A stretch of 64,000 nt of DNA, taken from assembly GCF_001189515.2 (NCBI RefSeq), contig NZ_CP012069.2, forward strand, positions 2,976,001 through 3,040,000, written 5' to 3'. A model generated the notes under the pieces. That model ran no database searches and had not been told where the DNA came from. It was given only the letters and a program-made list of their open reading frames with translations. Within the stretch, counting starts at the first letter, position 1; each line of letters begins with the position of its first letter. The DNA comes from Olsenella sp. oral taxon 807. GTDB taxonomy: Bacteria; Actinomycetota; Coriobacteriia; Coriobacteriales; Atopobiaceae. Positions 42,360-52,445 of the stretch are shown here, piece after piece. Both the position numbers and the translations under genes were made by a program.

Positions 42360-43559
42360 TTACGCTGCCTTGAAGTTGTAGATGGGCTTGAGCACCTCGA
42401 TGACGTCTACGGACTCGTTCACGGGGCCGATGATGTCCTTGAGCGACTTGTAGGCCATGGGTGCCTCGTCGATCGTGGACTCGCTGACGCTCGTGGTGTA
42501 GACGCCCTCCATGCTGTGGCGATACTCGTCCATGTTCAGCTGCTCGCGGGCTCGGGTGCGGGACAGGACACGACCGGCGCCGTGTGGGGCCGAGAAGTTC
42601 CAGTCGGGGTTTCCCCTGCCGCGGGCCAGGATGGACCCATCGCGCATGTTGATGGGGATGAGCACGAGCTCGCCCTCGTGTGCGGCAATGGCTCCCTTGC
42701 GCAGTATCATCTCGCTCGTGTCTATATAGTTGTGGATGGTGTGGAAGGCCTGACTTCCCTCCAAGCCGGTCAGGCTGAGGATCTCGTTGGCCATGACCTC
42801 TCGGTTGCGTCGTGCAAAGGCCTGGCAGATCTCGATGTCATGCATGTAGGAGTCAAAGTATGTCCCATAGAGCCAGCAGAGGTCGGCCTCCACGTCGGGC
42901 TGCCTCTCCGTCCAGTGCAGCTCCTTGAGTGCGGACTGGATCTCCTTGCGGCGCCCCGCCGCCTTGTACTCGGCGATGAGCGCGTCGCGCTTGGCGAAGT
43001 ACTCCTCCTTTCCCTTGTGCAGGTCCACCGCGAGACTCTGGTAGTACTCGGCCACCTGCTTGCCCAGGTTGCGACTGCCAGAGTGAATGACCAGGTAGTG
43101 TGTCCCGTCGGCAGAGGCATCTATCTCGATGAAGTGGTTGCCGCCGCCGAGCGTGCCAATGGACCTCCCGATGCGCTTCGCGTCCCTGAGCATCCGGTAG
43201 CACTCAAGCTCCAGGAGGTTGAAGCGCTCCTTGCGGCCCTCCCATACGTGCTTGCCGGAGGGCACCTTGTGGCAGGCCTCATCGAACGCCTTCATGTCGA
43301 TGTCGCCCTTGCCAAGGTTGACCGTGTACATGCCGCAGCCGATGTCGACGCCCACGACATTGGGGACCACCTTGTCCTTCACGGTCATGGTGGTTCCTAT
43401 GGTGCAGCCGGCACCTACGTGTACGTCGGGCATGATGCGTACCTGGCAACCTTCCGTGAACTTGGTGTCGCACATGGTGCGCACCTGCTCGATGGCCTCG
43501 TCCTCCACGACTGTGGCGAAGCACTTCGCTGTTGCGTAGCGTCCCTCTATCTCAAACAT
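42360..43559 (-). CDS. rtcB: RtcB-family RNA ligase
   Basis: RtcB joins RNA 2',3'-cyclic phosphate ends to 5'-OH ends using GTP and Mn(II), repairing cleaved tRNA or rRNA. The 399-residue protein shows MPDVHVGAGCTIG, GVDIGCGM (metal Cys/Asp), LGGGNHFIEID, VIHSGSRNLG and SAPHGAGRVLSR, which holds the guanylated histidine. All metal and nucleotide ligands appear present. An ideal GGAAGGAGG lies before ATG 43559. No archease or RtcA gene is adjacent. The CPBP gene upstream is on the same strand, 66 bp away. Confidence 0.93.
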   Translation of the reverse strand: MFEIEGRYATAKCFATVVEDEAIEQVRTMCDTKFTEGCQVRIMPDVHVGAGCTIGTTMTVKDKVVPNVVGVDIGCGMYTVNLGKGDIDMKAFDEACHKVPSGKHVWEGRKERFNLLELECYRMLRDAKRIGRSIGTLGGGNHFIEIDASADGTHYLVIHSGSRNLGKQVAEYYQSLAVDLHKGKEEYFAKRDALIAEYKAAGRRKEIQSALKELHWTERQPDVEADLCWLYGTYFDSYMHDIEICQAFARRNREVMANEILSLTGLEGSQAFHTIHNYIDTSEMILRKGAIAAHEGELVLIPINMRDGSILARGRGNPDWNFSAPHGAGRVLSRTRAREQLNMDEYRHSMEGVYTTSVSESTIDEAPMAYKSLKDIIGPVNESVDVIEVLKPIYNFKAA

Positions 43560-43625
43560 TCCTTTTCCTCCTTCCCCTTGATTGTAGGCAAAGTTTGCCT
43601 GGCGCGCACCTGCTCTGCCACAGCT

Positions 43626-44501
43626 CTACATGGAGAGAGACGCGCACACCATACCTACCGTAAACAGTGCCACGCCGCAAAGGCCGGCGACCAGCCAGCT
43701 TTTGCGGCGGTGCCCCGTCGGGTCGATGAGGCTCCCAGCTGCTACCAGAAGTACGGGAACCAGGCAACAAACGATGCAGCTGCCGCCGATACGCTGCAGC
43801 GGGGTGATGGTTTGCATCGTGTCCAGGGCCTGCCCTGCGTTCTCGCTCGCCATGGTACCGGCCATAACGCTGACAAGGTTGTTCATAAGGTGCATCAGCA
43901 TGGGTAGGATCAGATTGTTCTTCTTGACTATCAGGTAGCTTAGTAGTGCTCCCAGGATGGCCGTGGAAAGAAACCTGAGCGCGCTCAGGTGGAAGAGGCC
44001 AAAGAAGACGCCCATGATCAGGATGATGAGCCAATCCTTCTTAAGAGAGCGCAGGTGCGAGAGAATCGCGCCACGTTGGAGTGCCTCCTCGCATATGGCG
44101 GGCATGATCGCAACGATCAGCACCATGACAGGGAGGCTTTGTCCCGTATAGAGAAAGTCATGGAGCTCTTTGATTTCCGGCATCGATTGGGGAAGCAGTA
44201 TGAGGGAGACGTGGGTGGCAAATACAGAGAGCATCAGCCCCGACAGGCAAAGGAGAAGTACACCACCCAGCTCACGGAGGGTAGGCCGCTTGAGGGGGAA
44301 CACCTCTTTCAAGGACGTCTTGTGAAGGAGCGCTGTACCCACGGCCAGCGCGAGAAACGCCAGCTCTGTGAGGATGAGGCCCGTCCGGCCTAAGTTCGCT
44401 TGCAGGGGGGCGAATAGCCAGATTTCCAGCACGAGCACTATGGCCTCGAGTGCAAACGCGCCCCACGGCCGCCATTTCTCTTGGTTAGACAGTGCAATCA
44501 T
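43626..44501 (-). CDS. CPBP-family intramembrane metalloprotease
   Basis: The 291-residue protein has about eight membrane spans and the three CPBP (Abi) motifs: CEEALQRG (the EExxR), FGLFHLS and HLMNNL. These proteases, related to Rce1, sit in the membrane; bacterial members process peptides or give bacteriocin self-immunity. I place the start at ATG 44501 behind GAGGGG. The frame continues upstream to 44999 only because the tandem repeats there happen to be open, and that part is not protein. The gene begins 140 bp from the repeat array. Confidence 0.88.
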   Translation of the reverse strand: MIALSNQEKWRPWGAFALEAIVLVLEIWLFAPLQANLGRTGLILTELAFLALAVGTALLHKTSLKEVFPLKRPTLRELGGVLLLCLSGLMLSVFATHVSLILLPQSMPEIKELHDFLYTGQSLPVMVLIVAIMPAICEEALQRGAILSHLRSLKKDWLIILIMGVFFGLFHLSALRFLSTAILGALLSYLIVKKNNLILPMLMHLMNNLVSVMAGTMASENAGQALDTMQTITPLQRIGGSCIVCCLVPVLLVAAGSLIDPTGHRRKSWLVAGLCGVALFTVGMVCASLSM

Positions 44502-44640
44502 GGATGTCCCCTCTATTATGGTCGTAGGTAGTCTTGGCGCAGGGAGAGGATATATCGCGTTCTCGTGCACGTCAACAGGGCGTCTGCTCGAGGAGTCTTT
44601 CGAAGCGTGAGGCCGTTCGGTCAGCCGGAGAGCGCGGAGC

Positions 44641-45080
44641 AACCACCCGCCAGGCTGCGGGGCGGTTCCGCACGCGCCCGGGGAACCACCCGCCAGGCTG
44701 CGGGGCACTTTGGGAGATGGCCCAACTGGGCAAACACGCCCGGGGAACCACCCGCCAGGCTGCGGGGCACTTTGGGAGATGGCCCAACTGGGCAAACGCG
44801 CCCGGGGAACCACCCGCCAGGCTGCGGGGCGGTTCCGCACGCGCCCGGGGAACCACCCGCCAGGCTGCGGGGCACTTTGGGAGATGGCCCAACTGGGCAA
44901 ACGTGTTCGGGGAACCACCCGCCAGGCTGCGGGGCACTTTGGGAGATGGCCCAACTGGGCAAACGCGCCCGGGGAACCGCCCGCCAGATTCCGGGGCACT
45001 TTGGGAGATGGCCCAACTGGGCAAACGCGCCCGGGGAACCACCCGCCAGGCTGCGGGGCGGTTCCTCATGCGCTCCCCCG
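44641..45080. repeat. Eight-unit tandem array of GC hairpin modules
   Basis: Units start at 44641, 44684, 44746, 44808, 44851, 44913, 44975 and 45037. Each opens AACCACCCGCCAGGCTGCGG (one variant at 44975). Two unit types alternate: short, 43 bp, continuing with GGTTCCGCACGCGC; and long, 62 bp, continuing with CACTTTGGGAGATGGCCC and AACTGGGCAAACGCG. The order is S-L-L-S-L-L-L-S. CCCGCcaggctGCGGG can form a small stem in each. The long unit is a piece of the 510-bp element at 24.1, 59.1 and 62.5 kb. Confidence 0.92.
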
Positions 45081-45290
45081 CCCCCGACGCCCCCCGCCCC
45101 CGGCGCTCCCCCGCCCCCGGCGCGCCCTTGCTCCCTTGCCCCTTGGCGGGTGATACAATCGGCACGCAAGAAGGCGTCGTATGAAGCGCTGCCCCTACGA
45201 TGACGTTATCACTGTACTTGGCGGTTGGCAGTCGCAGGGGCGGGCGGGGTCGGTTGCCGCTCGCCTAGGGTCTTTCCAGAGAGGGTGTAC

Positions 45291-46277
45291 ATGTTCGACG
45301 TTCTGCGCGCATATGCTCCGGCCATCGTGTTTGGGGGACTTTTCGTCCGCTCGTACCTTCGTGAGCCTCGGCAGTTCCGCAACGCCCTCTACCTGCTCGC
45401 GGCAGTAGGGTGCGCGCTTGTCTCGAGCATCGTGATGCTAAGAAACCAGATCTGGCTGATACTGCTCGTTGTCGCGCTCATCGTCCTCTTTCCCCTCCTT
45501 GCATCCGTTCTTCTGATAATGAACGGGGTCATTGTGCTGAGGAGAGAGGGCCTTTCTCTGGCAAGCCTTTTGCCCATCCTGCTTGCCGTGTTCATCGTCG
45601 CACTCTACGTGAGCTTTCCCCTTACGGTGGACTTCAATGGACCAAGGTGGCTCATGGCGATCGTGGGGCTCTTCGTGTTCGAGGGCCTGTGGTTCTCGTT
45701 CACGCTCGTGGCCCTCCTTCTCTACTCATGGCTCTATCGCACGCTGCCTCGAAAGCGCGTGTACGACTACATCATCATCCACGGCGCCGGGCTTTCGGGC
45801 GACAGGCCCACGCCACTTTTGGCCGGGCGGCTCGACAAGGGCATTGAGCTGTGGCGTCGTCAGGACAAGCGCGGGCGGATCGTCGTCTCGGGTGGACAGG
45901 GGGCAGATGAGGTGGTCTCAGAGGCCGCAGCCATGCATGCCTACCTTGTGCGCAACGGTGTCCCCGCAGAGGCGATTCTCGACGAGGATCGCTCAACGAC
46001 CACGATGGAGAACCTGCGCTACTCGAGGGACCTCATAGATAGTCTGGCACAGGGGAGTCCATATCGTTGCGTCGTGGTCACGAGTGACTTTCACGTGTTT
46101 CGCTGCGTCGAGTATGCCCACAAGCTTGGGATTGCCGCCGATGGGGTGGGCAGCAAAACGAGTGGGTGGTACTGGCCGACGGCCTTCATCCGTGAGTTCG
46201 TGGCCATCACGAAGGCCCATCCAAGTCCCTATATTGGTATTGCAATCTTGTGGGTCCTCGCCAATCTCATCCGATAG
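45291..46277 (+). CDS. YdcF-like (DUF218/ElyC-SanA) membrane protein
   Basis: The 328-residue protein has about five membrane spans in its first ~150 residues and a C-terminal DUF218 domain. That domain contains YDYIIIHGAGLSGDRPTPLL, GRIVVSGGQGADE, SEAAAMHAYLV, DRSTTTMENL and VVVTSDFHVFR, the standard blocks of the YdcF/ElyC/SanA group linked to envelope polymer metabolism. ATG 45291 follows AGAGAGGG; GTG 45285 is an in-frame alternative. It lies just after the tandem repeat array and heads a plus-strand run with the next two genes. Confidence 0.88.
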   Translation: MFDVLRAYAPAIVFGGLFVRSYLREPRQFRNALYLLAAVGCALVSSIVMLRNQIWLILLVVALIVLFPLLASVLLIMNGVIVLRREGLSLASLLPILLAVFIVALYVSFPLTVDFNGPRWLMAIVGLFVFEGLWFSFTLVALLLYSWLYRTLPRKRVYDYIIIHGAGLSGDRPTPLLAGRLDKGIELWRRQDKRGRIVVSGGQGADEVVSEAAAMHAYLVRNGVPAEAILDEDRSTTTMENLRYSRDLIDSLAQGSPYRCVVVTSDFHVFRCVEYAHKLGIAADGVGSKTSGWYWPTAFIREFVAITKAHPSPYIGIAILWVLANLIR

Positions 46278-46499
46278 GAGAGGGCATTCCCCGGGTGTCG
46301 CCTTACGCCTGGTAGAATACGTGACGATTGCGGTGCGAGCGCGAAAGAGCTGCGGCGCGGGCGGCGCGGGCGCGAGTGAGACGGGCGCTGGCGCCACCGG
46401 TGGCTGGCAGCTGGGTCGGCGGCCGGACCGGCAGCCTGGTTGGCAGCTGATCGTTGGGCGGGCCATTGGGAACAGAGGGCTATCGTGAGGAGCGTACTT

Positions 46500-47114
46500 A
46501 TGGGTGGTAATGAATCGGGTGGCAGTGGCAGTGAATCAAAGACGATCGAGACCTATCCCTTTGCGGTCACGTTGAACCTGCACGCACGCTTTATGCCCAT
46601 GGATCGGGGCGTCTTTGAGGATGTCTTGGATGAGACTTTGAGGTTACACGAGCTGGGAGAGGTGAGTGGTGGCGGGACACTGCTGTCCGATTCGGGAGAG
46701 ATCGAGGAGTGTGACATCGAACTCTGCCTGCGGGATGGATCGCCCGAGCTCATCTCGATGATTGGCGGGCTTATCGATGCCATGGGGGTGCCCAAGGGGT
46801 CGAGGCTGCTGTGGGACGGGGAGGACGGCGGGCCCGGGGAGCTCTTGGTGGGGCAACAAGAGGGGCTTGCCCTCTACCTGAACGGTACCGACCTCCCCGA
46901 TGAGGTCTACCAAAACTGCGACGCCAACGTTATGATTGACCACCTGGTGAGGTTGATGGATGGCGTCGGCTCCTACTACAGCCATTGGGTCGGTCCGACA
47001 AAGACGGCCCTGTACTTCTACGGAACTAGCTACGAGGGCATGCTGGCGGCCATCCGTGACTTCTTGGACGAGTATCCCCTGTGCCAGCGATGCCAAGTTG
47101 TACAGATCGCGTAG
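46500..47114 (+). CDS. Hypothetical protein upstream of DUF4132 gene
   Basis: The 204-residue, acidic, soluble product has alternating strand/helix character and no membrane span or metal motif. Notable segments are TYPFAVTLNLHARFMPMDRG, GTLLSDSGEIEECDIELCL and SHWVGPTKTALYFYG. I do not recognise a family. GAGGAGC at 46487-46493 sets ATG 46500; a GTG at 46485 is possible. It ends 57 bases before the DUF4132 gene on the same strand, so the two are probably cotranscribed. Confidence 0.75.
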   Translation: MGGNESGGSGSESKTIETYPFAVTLNLHARFMPMDRGVFEDVLDETLRLHELGEVSGGGTLLSDSGEIEECDIELCLRDGSPELISMIGGLIDAMGVPKGSRLLWDGEDGGPGELLVGQQEGLALYLNGTDLPDEVYQNCDANVMIDHLVRLMDGVGSYYSHWVGPTKTALYFYGTSYEGMLAAIRDFLDEYPLCQRCQVVQIA

Positions 47115-47171
47115 ACCAGAGGGCAAAAATTACGCAGGCCGCAAATCTCACAGACCTTGGAGGGAAGAGCC

Positions 47172-50100
47172 ATGGTGGGTTCGTCTGGGTCGGCTCGCGA
47201 TGGACACGAGCTGCTTCCTGAGGAGGCGCAGACCCCCCTTGAGAAGGCGTTGGCCAGCTACATCAAGAGCTACTTTGACTGGGATCTGGTGTGGGAGGAG
47301 CTGACCGCCTGCTACGGCAGGCCCCCTGACGAGCTCGACTCGCCAGAGGAGTTTCTGGATGGTGGTCTGTCCAAGGCGGTCGCGGCTCTTGCCGGTGATG
47401 CCGTTGCGTGCGACGTGAGGCGCTTGGTTACTCTCCTCATGCCGTGCAGCCTCTCTTCCTCGGACTTCCGGAGGAGCTATCATGCGACCGCATTTTGCTA
47501 CCATGCCGCCGACATGATCAATGAGATCTGCTCCTACGTCAGGCTGATGCAGCATGGGAAGAGCGTCGAAGAGCTCCTTTACCTCGACCCTGACACGTAT
47601 CTGGAGGGGAGTTCTCGTGCCTTGGCCCTAGAGATCGACAAGGGTAACCAGCGGATCATCGGAACCATGGAGGATATGATCCTGAAAGACAACGGCGCGG
47701 CTCTCCTTTCCTACTCCGCTATAGAGGCAATCATCATCAGCGGAAACGGCAGGCTGATGGAGTTGTTGGGACAGCTGCTCGTTAGCGCGCGACTGCAGGA
47801 GGGTCTGCGTCAGGCGATACTGGAGAGCGCTGATGTCGGTCGCCTCGAGACATTCATCTACCTTTTCAGGCTGTGCATCGACGAGGATCTGTTTCGCTAC
47901 AGCAGCGCCGTGCGTGCGTTCTTGCTGTGGACGGGCCTTGACCGGAAGGGTCTGAGCCAGTCGCGGCTGCGTCAGCTGGTCGCGCTGGCCTACGAGTGCC
48001 TTGTTGACAGGGACAGTCGTGCACGGTGTATGGCGAGCTCCAACCCCCTTGAGCTGTACCTGGGCCTTTGGGCGGATGGCTGCGAGGATGCGACAGGGGC
48101 GGATCGTGCGGTCGAGGAGCTGCTCTGTGACGAGTGCACGCACAGGCGGCTTGTGGGCTGGTACCTTGTGTGGCGTCGGGAGGATGAGCTGCCTCACCAC
48201 GCCGATCGCTATCGACATGCCTTGGCCTGCGCGCATCTCGACGAGCGTGACGATGAAGTTCTTGCCTGGCTGGTCTTGAACCTAGCCTGTACCTATCAGG
48301 CAATCGAGGCGCGCATCCGCTCCACAACGCCCGTATTGTGCGAGGTAGAGCCGCTGCCGAATCGGGCCCTCCCCCCGTCTCGTGGCGAGCGTCTTGCCCA
48401 GTTTTTGGGACTCAAGGAGCTTGCCATCCACATTGGGAGCAGAACGTGCCGCTTTCGCAGCTTGCCGTTTCTCTCTATCGAGAGTGATCTGTCCAGCGAG
48501 CCGGTGCTGAACTGCCTTATCAGCCTTGCGGCCCATGACCTGGATGACAAGATGGTCTCTGAACTCTACGCAATGAGGAACATGTTTTCGGCCGACCAGC
48601 GAAGGGCCATCTACATCAATCTGCTGGACGCTGAGCACAGCGCGGCGCACCGCCTGTGCCTCTACGATGCGCTGCGAGACAGAAGCTCTACGACGCGAGA
48701 GTACGCCCTCGCCCGACTTGACCGCTGCAGGACAAGTGCGGAGGATGTGATCCGTGTCTGCGGCGCGCTCGGTTCCAGGCATGCCGGTTTCAGGAAGCGG
48801 GCACTGTCCTACCTTGCTCGGCAGGGGGTCTCCCTGCGACAACAGGCCGTCGAGTGCCTGCTTCCGGGCAACAGCCTTCAACTGCAGGCGGCCATCGAGC
48901 TCATGCTCAATGATGAGGCTCTCAGCTCTGCGAACAAGGAGCACATTGCGAGGCTGAGAACCCAAGACCTCCCGGCCCAAACCAGGGTCCTGTTGGACCA
49001 GCTCGCAGACGGAGGCGTGGGCGCACCTGCCTCTGGGCAGGGACCTTCGGCCGAGGACGGATACGGCCTCTTTGACAGGGGCGTGGTCGAGAGGGCACAG
49101 GATACCCTTTCGCGGGGCTCGGCGCTTGTGCCAAGGGCCATGCCTGCTGACGCAATGTCGCAGGATATGCCTGCTGACGCACGCGAGAGGGCCCGCTTGC
49201 GCGTTCGGAGGAAAGAGCGGCTCTCGAAGGCTGAGCTGATGGCACTTCTCATGAGTGACGACGAGGTGTTTGAGGTGCTCGACAGGGTGCACGCCGTCTT
49301 TGAGGCGCACGGGGACTTTGAGTACAAGACCGTACGGGATGACGGGACTCCCGTGTGGGTGCGGTTTGGAGATGCCACGTTCTACAGCCTGCCGCTGCGC
49401 GCGCCCGAGCGAGGCGACGGCGCGGCTCCAGCCAACGACGCGGCCCCACGCGACGGCGCGGCCAAGGCGTCCGGCGCGCAGGATGCCATCGCTCTTCAGC
49501 ACAGGATTCCCCTCTATGATGAGTTCAGGCGGGCGCTTGGTGACTGTCTTGTGGATAGCGTCAAGATGCTCATGCTCTGCTACCGGTGCCTCATAGAGCG
49601 AACGGAGGCGTGGGAGTGGGCGCCAGAGTACAGGCGCGAGCCTTGGTTCGTGCGCATTGAGGGTCAGCTGGCTCCGAAGCTGCGCGAGAGGGCACAGGCA
49701 AGGTACGGCACACTCTTCTGGCAGTTGCGCGACGTCGTGCGCCTGCTGCTTGACGTGTCCGTGCTGGCGCGTGATGCTCCAGCTGCCCAGGGCCTGTACG
49801 ACGCCGCGTTTGTGCTCTACTTTAGCATGCGGGACGCCATTGGCCCCTCCCGTCTTTGGTGTCCCTATCTCGTGAAGGTCGAGGGCAAGAAGGAGTCGGC
49901 CTACGACGAGTTTCTTCCCTTCGCCATTCTTGCCAGACATGGCATGGTGGGCTTCTACCGAGACGTCCTCAATCGTCTGAGCTCGCCCGGTGCTGGACAG
50001 CCATACGACAGCCAACCAGGAGCCACTGGTCGCTCGGAACACGACGAGCGCTTTGCCAGGTGGTTTATGGCGGAGTATGCCTTCGAGTCTGGCTCTGGCT

Positions 50101-52445
50101 TTCGCGTTGACTCCCTTTCCCTTGAGCAGTATGCGTGGGCGGTCGACCTGGGGCTCATTCCCCAGGATTGCCTGTGTCAGTGGCTGCTGTATCCCCATGC
50201 CGACAGGAGTGGCTGTATGAGCGTCCTGAGTGGCCTCTCGAAGACGGCCCGGGGCAGGGAGCTGTCCGCGCGCCACCCATGGATCGTGCCCCTTGCCGAC
50301 AGGATCATCCATCGCATGGTCGACGTCGAGGCCCTGCGAGGCGAGATGCCCACGGGCACATCGCGCAGCTGCTATGGGATCATGCGCGTGGAGGGCGTGG
50401 GACACTTTTGCAGGCTGCTTGTTGCGCTCGGCACGGAGCGCTTCCACCAAGGCTATGAGTTCGCATGCGAGCTCACCAAGCGAGAGACCCTGAGCTTTTT
50501 GCTGAGGCACTGCTATCCGGCCGCTGGTGACACTCCCCAGGTGCTGAGATCCCTGGCGCGGGGTGCAAACGTCAAGGACAGGCGCCTTGTTGAGGCGGCC
50601 ATGTATGCCCCTCAGTGGGCGGGCGTCATCGAGGGGGCGCTGGGGTGGGAGGGGCTCCGGAAGGGCGTCTGGCTCTTCCACGCCCATGTGAGCGAGGCCT
50701 TCTCGGCAGAGAAGGAGACAGAGGTCGCCGTCTACTCTCCCATACCGCCCAGGCGCTTCAACGACGGCGCCTTCGACGTCGGGTGGTTCAAGGACGTCTA
50801 CGCCACGTTAGGTGCCGAGCGATTCAAGGTTCTATATGAGTGCGCCACGTACATCTCCTCGGGCTCTCTTACCCACAGGCGCTCGCAGCTGTATGCCGAC
50901 GCCATCTTAGGAAAGCTCGACCGCGACGAGACGGAGCGCCAGATCGAGGAGGAGCGGCACAAGGAAAAGCTGAGGGCCTATGCCCTCATCTTACTGGATG
51001 AGGCAGACGGGGATGCCGACCTCCTGCACCGCTACGAGTTCATATGCGCCTTTGAGAGGGAGGGGCGTCGGTTTGGTGCCACGAGGCGGGAAAGCGAGAA
51101 GAGGGCCTGCGCGGCCGCCCTCGAGAACCTCGCGCAGACTGCCGGGCTTTCCGATGTCAATCGCCTGATCTGGAGGATGGAGGCCGCAAAGCTACGGGAG
51201 ATCCGTCCGCTCATGGAGGGACGCGTGATCGCGGACTTCTCGGTGTGCCTTGCCATCGATGGGGACGGCGTGGCGCGTGTCGTGGTGCGCAAGAAAGACA
51301 GGACGCTCAAGCATGTTCCTGCCACGCTGCGGAAGGATGCGTATGTGGCCCTGCTCAAGCAAAGGGCGAGGGAGCTCAAGGAGCAGCTGGCCAGAAGCAG
51401 GGCGACTCTTGAGGCGGCCATGGTGGATCGACTTACCTTCGAGGGCGGCGAGCTGCTCGACATCCTGAAACATCCCGTTATCGCGCCGATGCTTGGGCGC
51501 CTCGTGTGGGCCTGTGGGCAAGGCGTCAGGGGGTTTGCGAGCCTGGAGGCTGGTCGGCTGGCGTTTTGCGACGAGGAGGGACAGCTGAGCTATGCCAAGC
51601 CCGACGAGACGTTTCGTATCGCCCATCCCCACGACCTGTTGGCTGGTGGCGTCTGGGCGTCCTACATGCGCATGACCTGCGAGCAAAGGATAGTCCAGCC
51701 CTTCAAGCAGGTATTTAGGGAGTACTACCCCATAACGGGAGACGAGCGGCGCGAGAGGATTGTGTCGCGGCGATACAGCGGCCACCAGGTGCGGGCCACG
51801 AGGGCAGTCGCCCTCCTGAAGGGTCGGGGATGGACCGTCGATCACGAGGAGGGCCTGCAGAAGGTCTGCTATGGCGAGGGCGTTATCGTGAGGATGTATG
51901 CGATGGCAGACTGGTTCTCGCCATCGGACGTCGAGGAGCCGACCTTAGAGACGATACGGTTCTTTGGGCGCGCGAGCGGCGAGCCCATCGAGCTCGAGTC
52001 GGTGAGTCCCGTGCTGTTCTCCGAGGTGATGCGTGATATCGACCTGGTCGTGAGCATCGCCTCCGCAAGTGGCGTGGACGTTGGGGCCAGCCCCTCCACC
52101 ATCGAGATGCGCAGGTCCATCGCGGGGGAGCTCGTCTCCCTCATGGGGCTGGGCAACGTGGAGCTCGTTGGGAGCTACGCCGAGGTCAGGGGTACCTTGG
52201 GACGCTACTCGGTGCACCTGGGCTCGGGCACCGTCCACGTCGAGGGAAGGGGCGTGGCGGTCATCGTGCCCGTCCACTCCCAGCATCGGGGACGGCTGTT
52301 CCTGCCGTTTGCGGATGACGACCCCAAGACCGCTGAGGTCATGTCGAAGATCGTGCTCTTGGCAAAGGATTACACGATCAAGGACCCCACAATCCTTGCA
52401 CAGATACGCAGGGGCGACGTGGGGCAAGTTGATTTGGACAGCTGA
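47172..52445 (+). CDS. Giant DUF4132-family protein
   Basis: The ~1757-residue protein is almost wholly helical in its first two-thirds, with HEAT/armadillo-like stretches. It has a low-complexity Ala/Asp/Gly patch near residues 742-765 and a basic coiled segment (about 1260-1290). The C-terminal ~400 residues carry the DUF4132 signature as I know it: RIVQPFKQVFREYYPIT, SGHQVRATRAVALLKGRGW, RIRFF-like TIRFFGRASG, and the end IKDPTILAQIRRGD. DUF4132 proteins (MolR-like) are cytoplasmic and of unknown function. GGAGGGAA before ATG 47172 sets the start. Members are often around 1000-1200 residues, so this one is long. Confidence 0.8.
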   Translation: MVGSSGSARDGHELLPEEAQTPLEKALASYIKSYFDWDLVWEELTACYGRPPDELDSPEEFLDGGLSKAVAALAGDAVACDVRRLVTLLMPCSLSSSDFRRSYHATAFCYHAADMINEICSYVRLMQHGKSVEELLYLDPDTYLEGSSRALALEIDKGNQRIIGTMEDMILKDNGAALLSYSAIEAIIISGNGRLMELLGQLLVSARLQEGLRQAILESADVGRLETFIYLFRLCIDEDLFRYSSAVRAFLLWTGLDRKGLSQSRLRQLVALAYECLVDRDSRARCMASSNPLELYLGLWADGCEDATGADRAVEELLCDECTHRRLVGWYLVWRREDELPHHADRYRHALACAHLDERDDEVLAWLVLNLACTYQAIEARIRSTTPVLCEVEPLPNRALPPSRGERLAQFLGLKELAIHIGSRTCRFRSLPFLSIESDLSSEPVLNCLISLAAHDLDDKMVSELYAMRNMFSADQRRAIYINLLDAEHSAAHRLCLYDALRDRSSTTREYALARLDRCRTSAEDVIRVCGALGSRHAGFRKRALSYLARQGVSLRQQAVECLLPGNSLQLQAAIELMLNDEALSSANKEHIARLRTQDLPAQTRVLLDQLADGGVGAPASGQGPSAEDGYGLFDRGVVERAQDTLSRGSALVPRAMPADAMSQDMPADARERARLRVRRKERLSKAELMALLMSDDEVFEVLDRVHAVFEAHGDFEYKTVRDDGTPVWVRFGDATFYSLPLRAPERGDGAAPANDAAPRDGAAKASGAQDAIALQHRIPLYDEFRRALGDCLVDSVKMLMLCYRCLIERTEAWEWAPEYRREPWFVRIEGQLAPKLRERAQARYGTLFWQLRDVVRLLLDVSVLARDAPAAQGLYDAAFVLYFSMRDAIGPSRLWCPYLVKVEGKKESAYDEFLPFAILARHGMVGFYRDVLNRLSSPGAGQPYDSQPGATGRSEHDERFARWFMAEYAFESGSGFRVDSLSLEQYAWAVDLGLIPQDCLCQWLLYPHADRSGCMSVLSGLSKTARGRELSARHPWIVPLADRIIHRMVDVEALRGEMPTGTSRSCYGIMRVEGVGHFCRLLVALGTERFHQGYEFACELTKRETLSFLLRHCYPAAGDTPQVLRSLARGANVKDRRLVEAAMYAPQWAGVIEGALGWEGLRKGVWLFHAHVSEAFSAEKETEVAVYSPIPPRRFNDGAFDVGWFKDVYATLGAERFKVLYECATYISSGSLTHRRSQLYADAILGKLDRDETERQIEEERHKEKLRAYALILLDEADGDADLLHRYEFICAFEREGRRFGATRRESEKRACAAALENLAQTAGLSDVNRLIWRMEAAKLREIRPLMEGRVIADFSVCLAIDGDGVARVVVRKKDRTLKHVPATLRKDAYVALLKQRARELKEQLARSRATLEAAMVDRLTFEGGELLDILKHPVIAPMLGRLVWACGQGVRGFASLEAGRLAFCDEEGQLSYAKPDETFRIAHPHDLLAGGVWASYMRMTCEQRIVQPFKQVFREYYPITGDERRERIVSRRYSGHQVRATRAVALLKGRGWTVDHEEGLQKVCYGEGVIVRMYAMADWFSPSDVEEPTLETIRFFGRASGEPIELESVSPVLFSEVMRDIDLVVSIASASGVDVGASPSTIEMRRSIAGELVSLMGLGNVELVGSYAEVRGTLGRYSVHLGSGTVHVEGRGVAVIVPVHSQHRGRLFLPFADDDPKTAEVMSKIVLLAKDYTIKDPTILAQIRRGDVGQVDLDS

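Noticed and set aside
44502-44999. Upstream extension of the CPBP protease frame
   Set aside because: It is translated tandem repeat (AGGSPGAFAQLG-like runs); ATG 44501 has a ribosome-binding site and the right membrane start.
44641-45080. Possible CRISPR array
   Set aside because: Units repeat in full without unique spacers, come in two lengths, and no cas genes are present.
48282-50687. 801-codon minus-strand frame opposite the DUF4132 gene
   Set aside because: High-GC shadow of the coding strand, without motifs or a ribosome-binding site.
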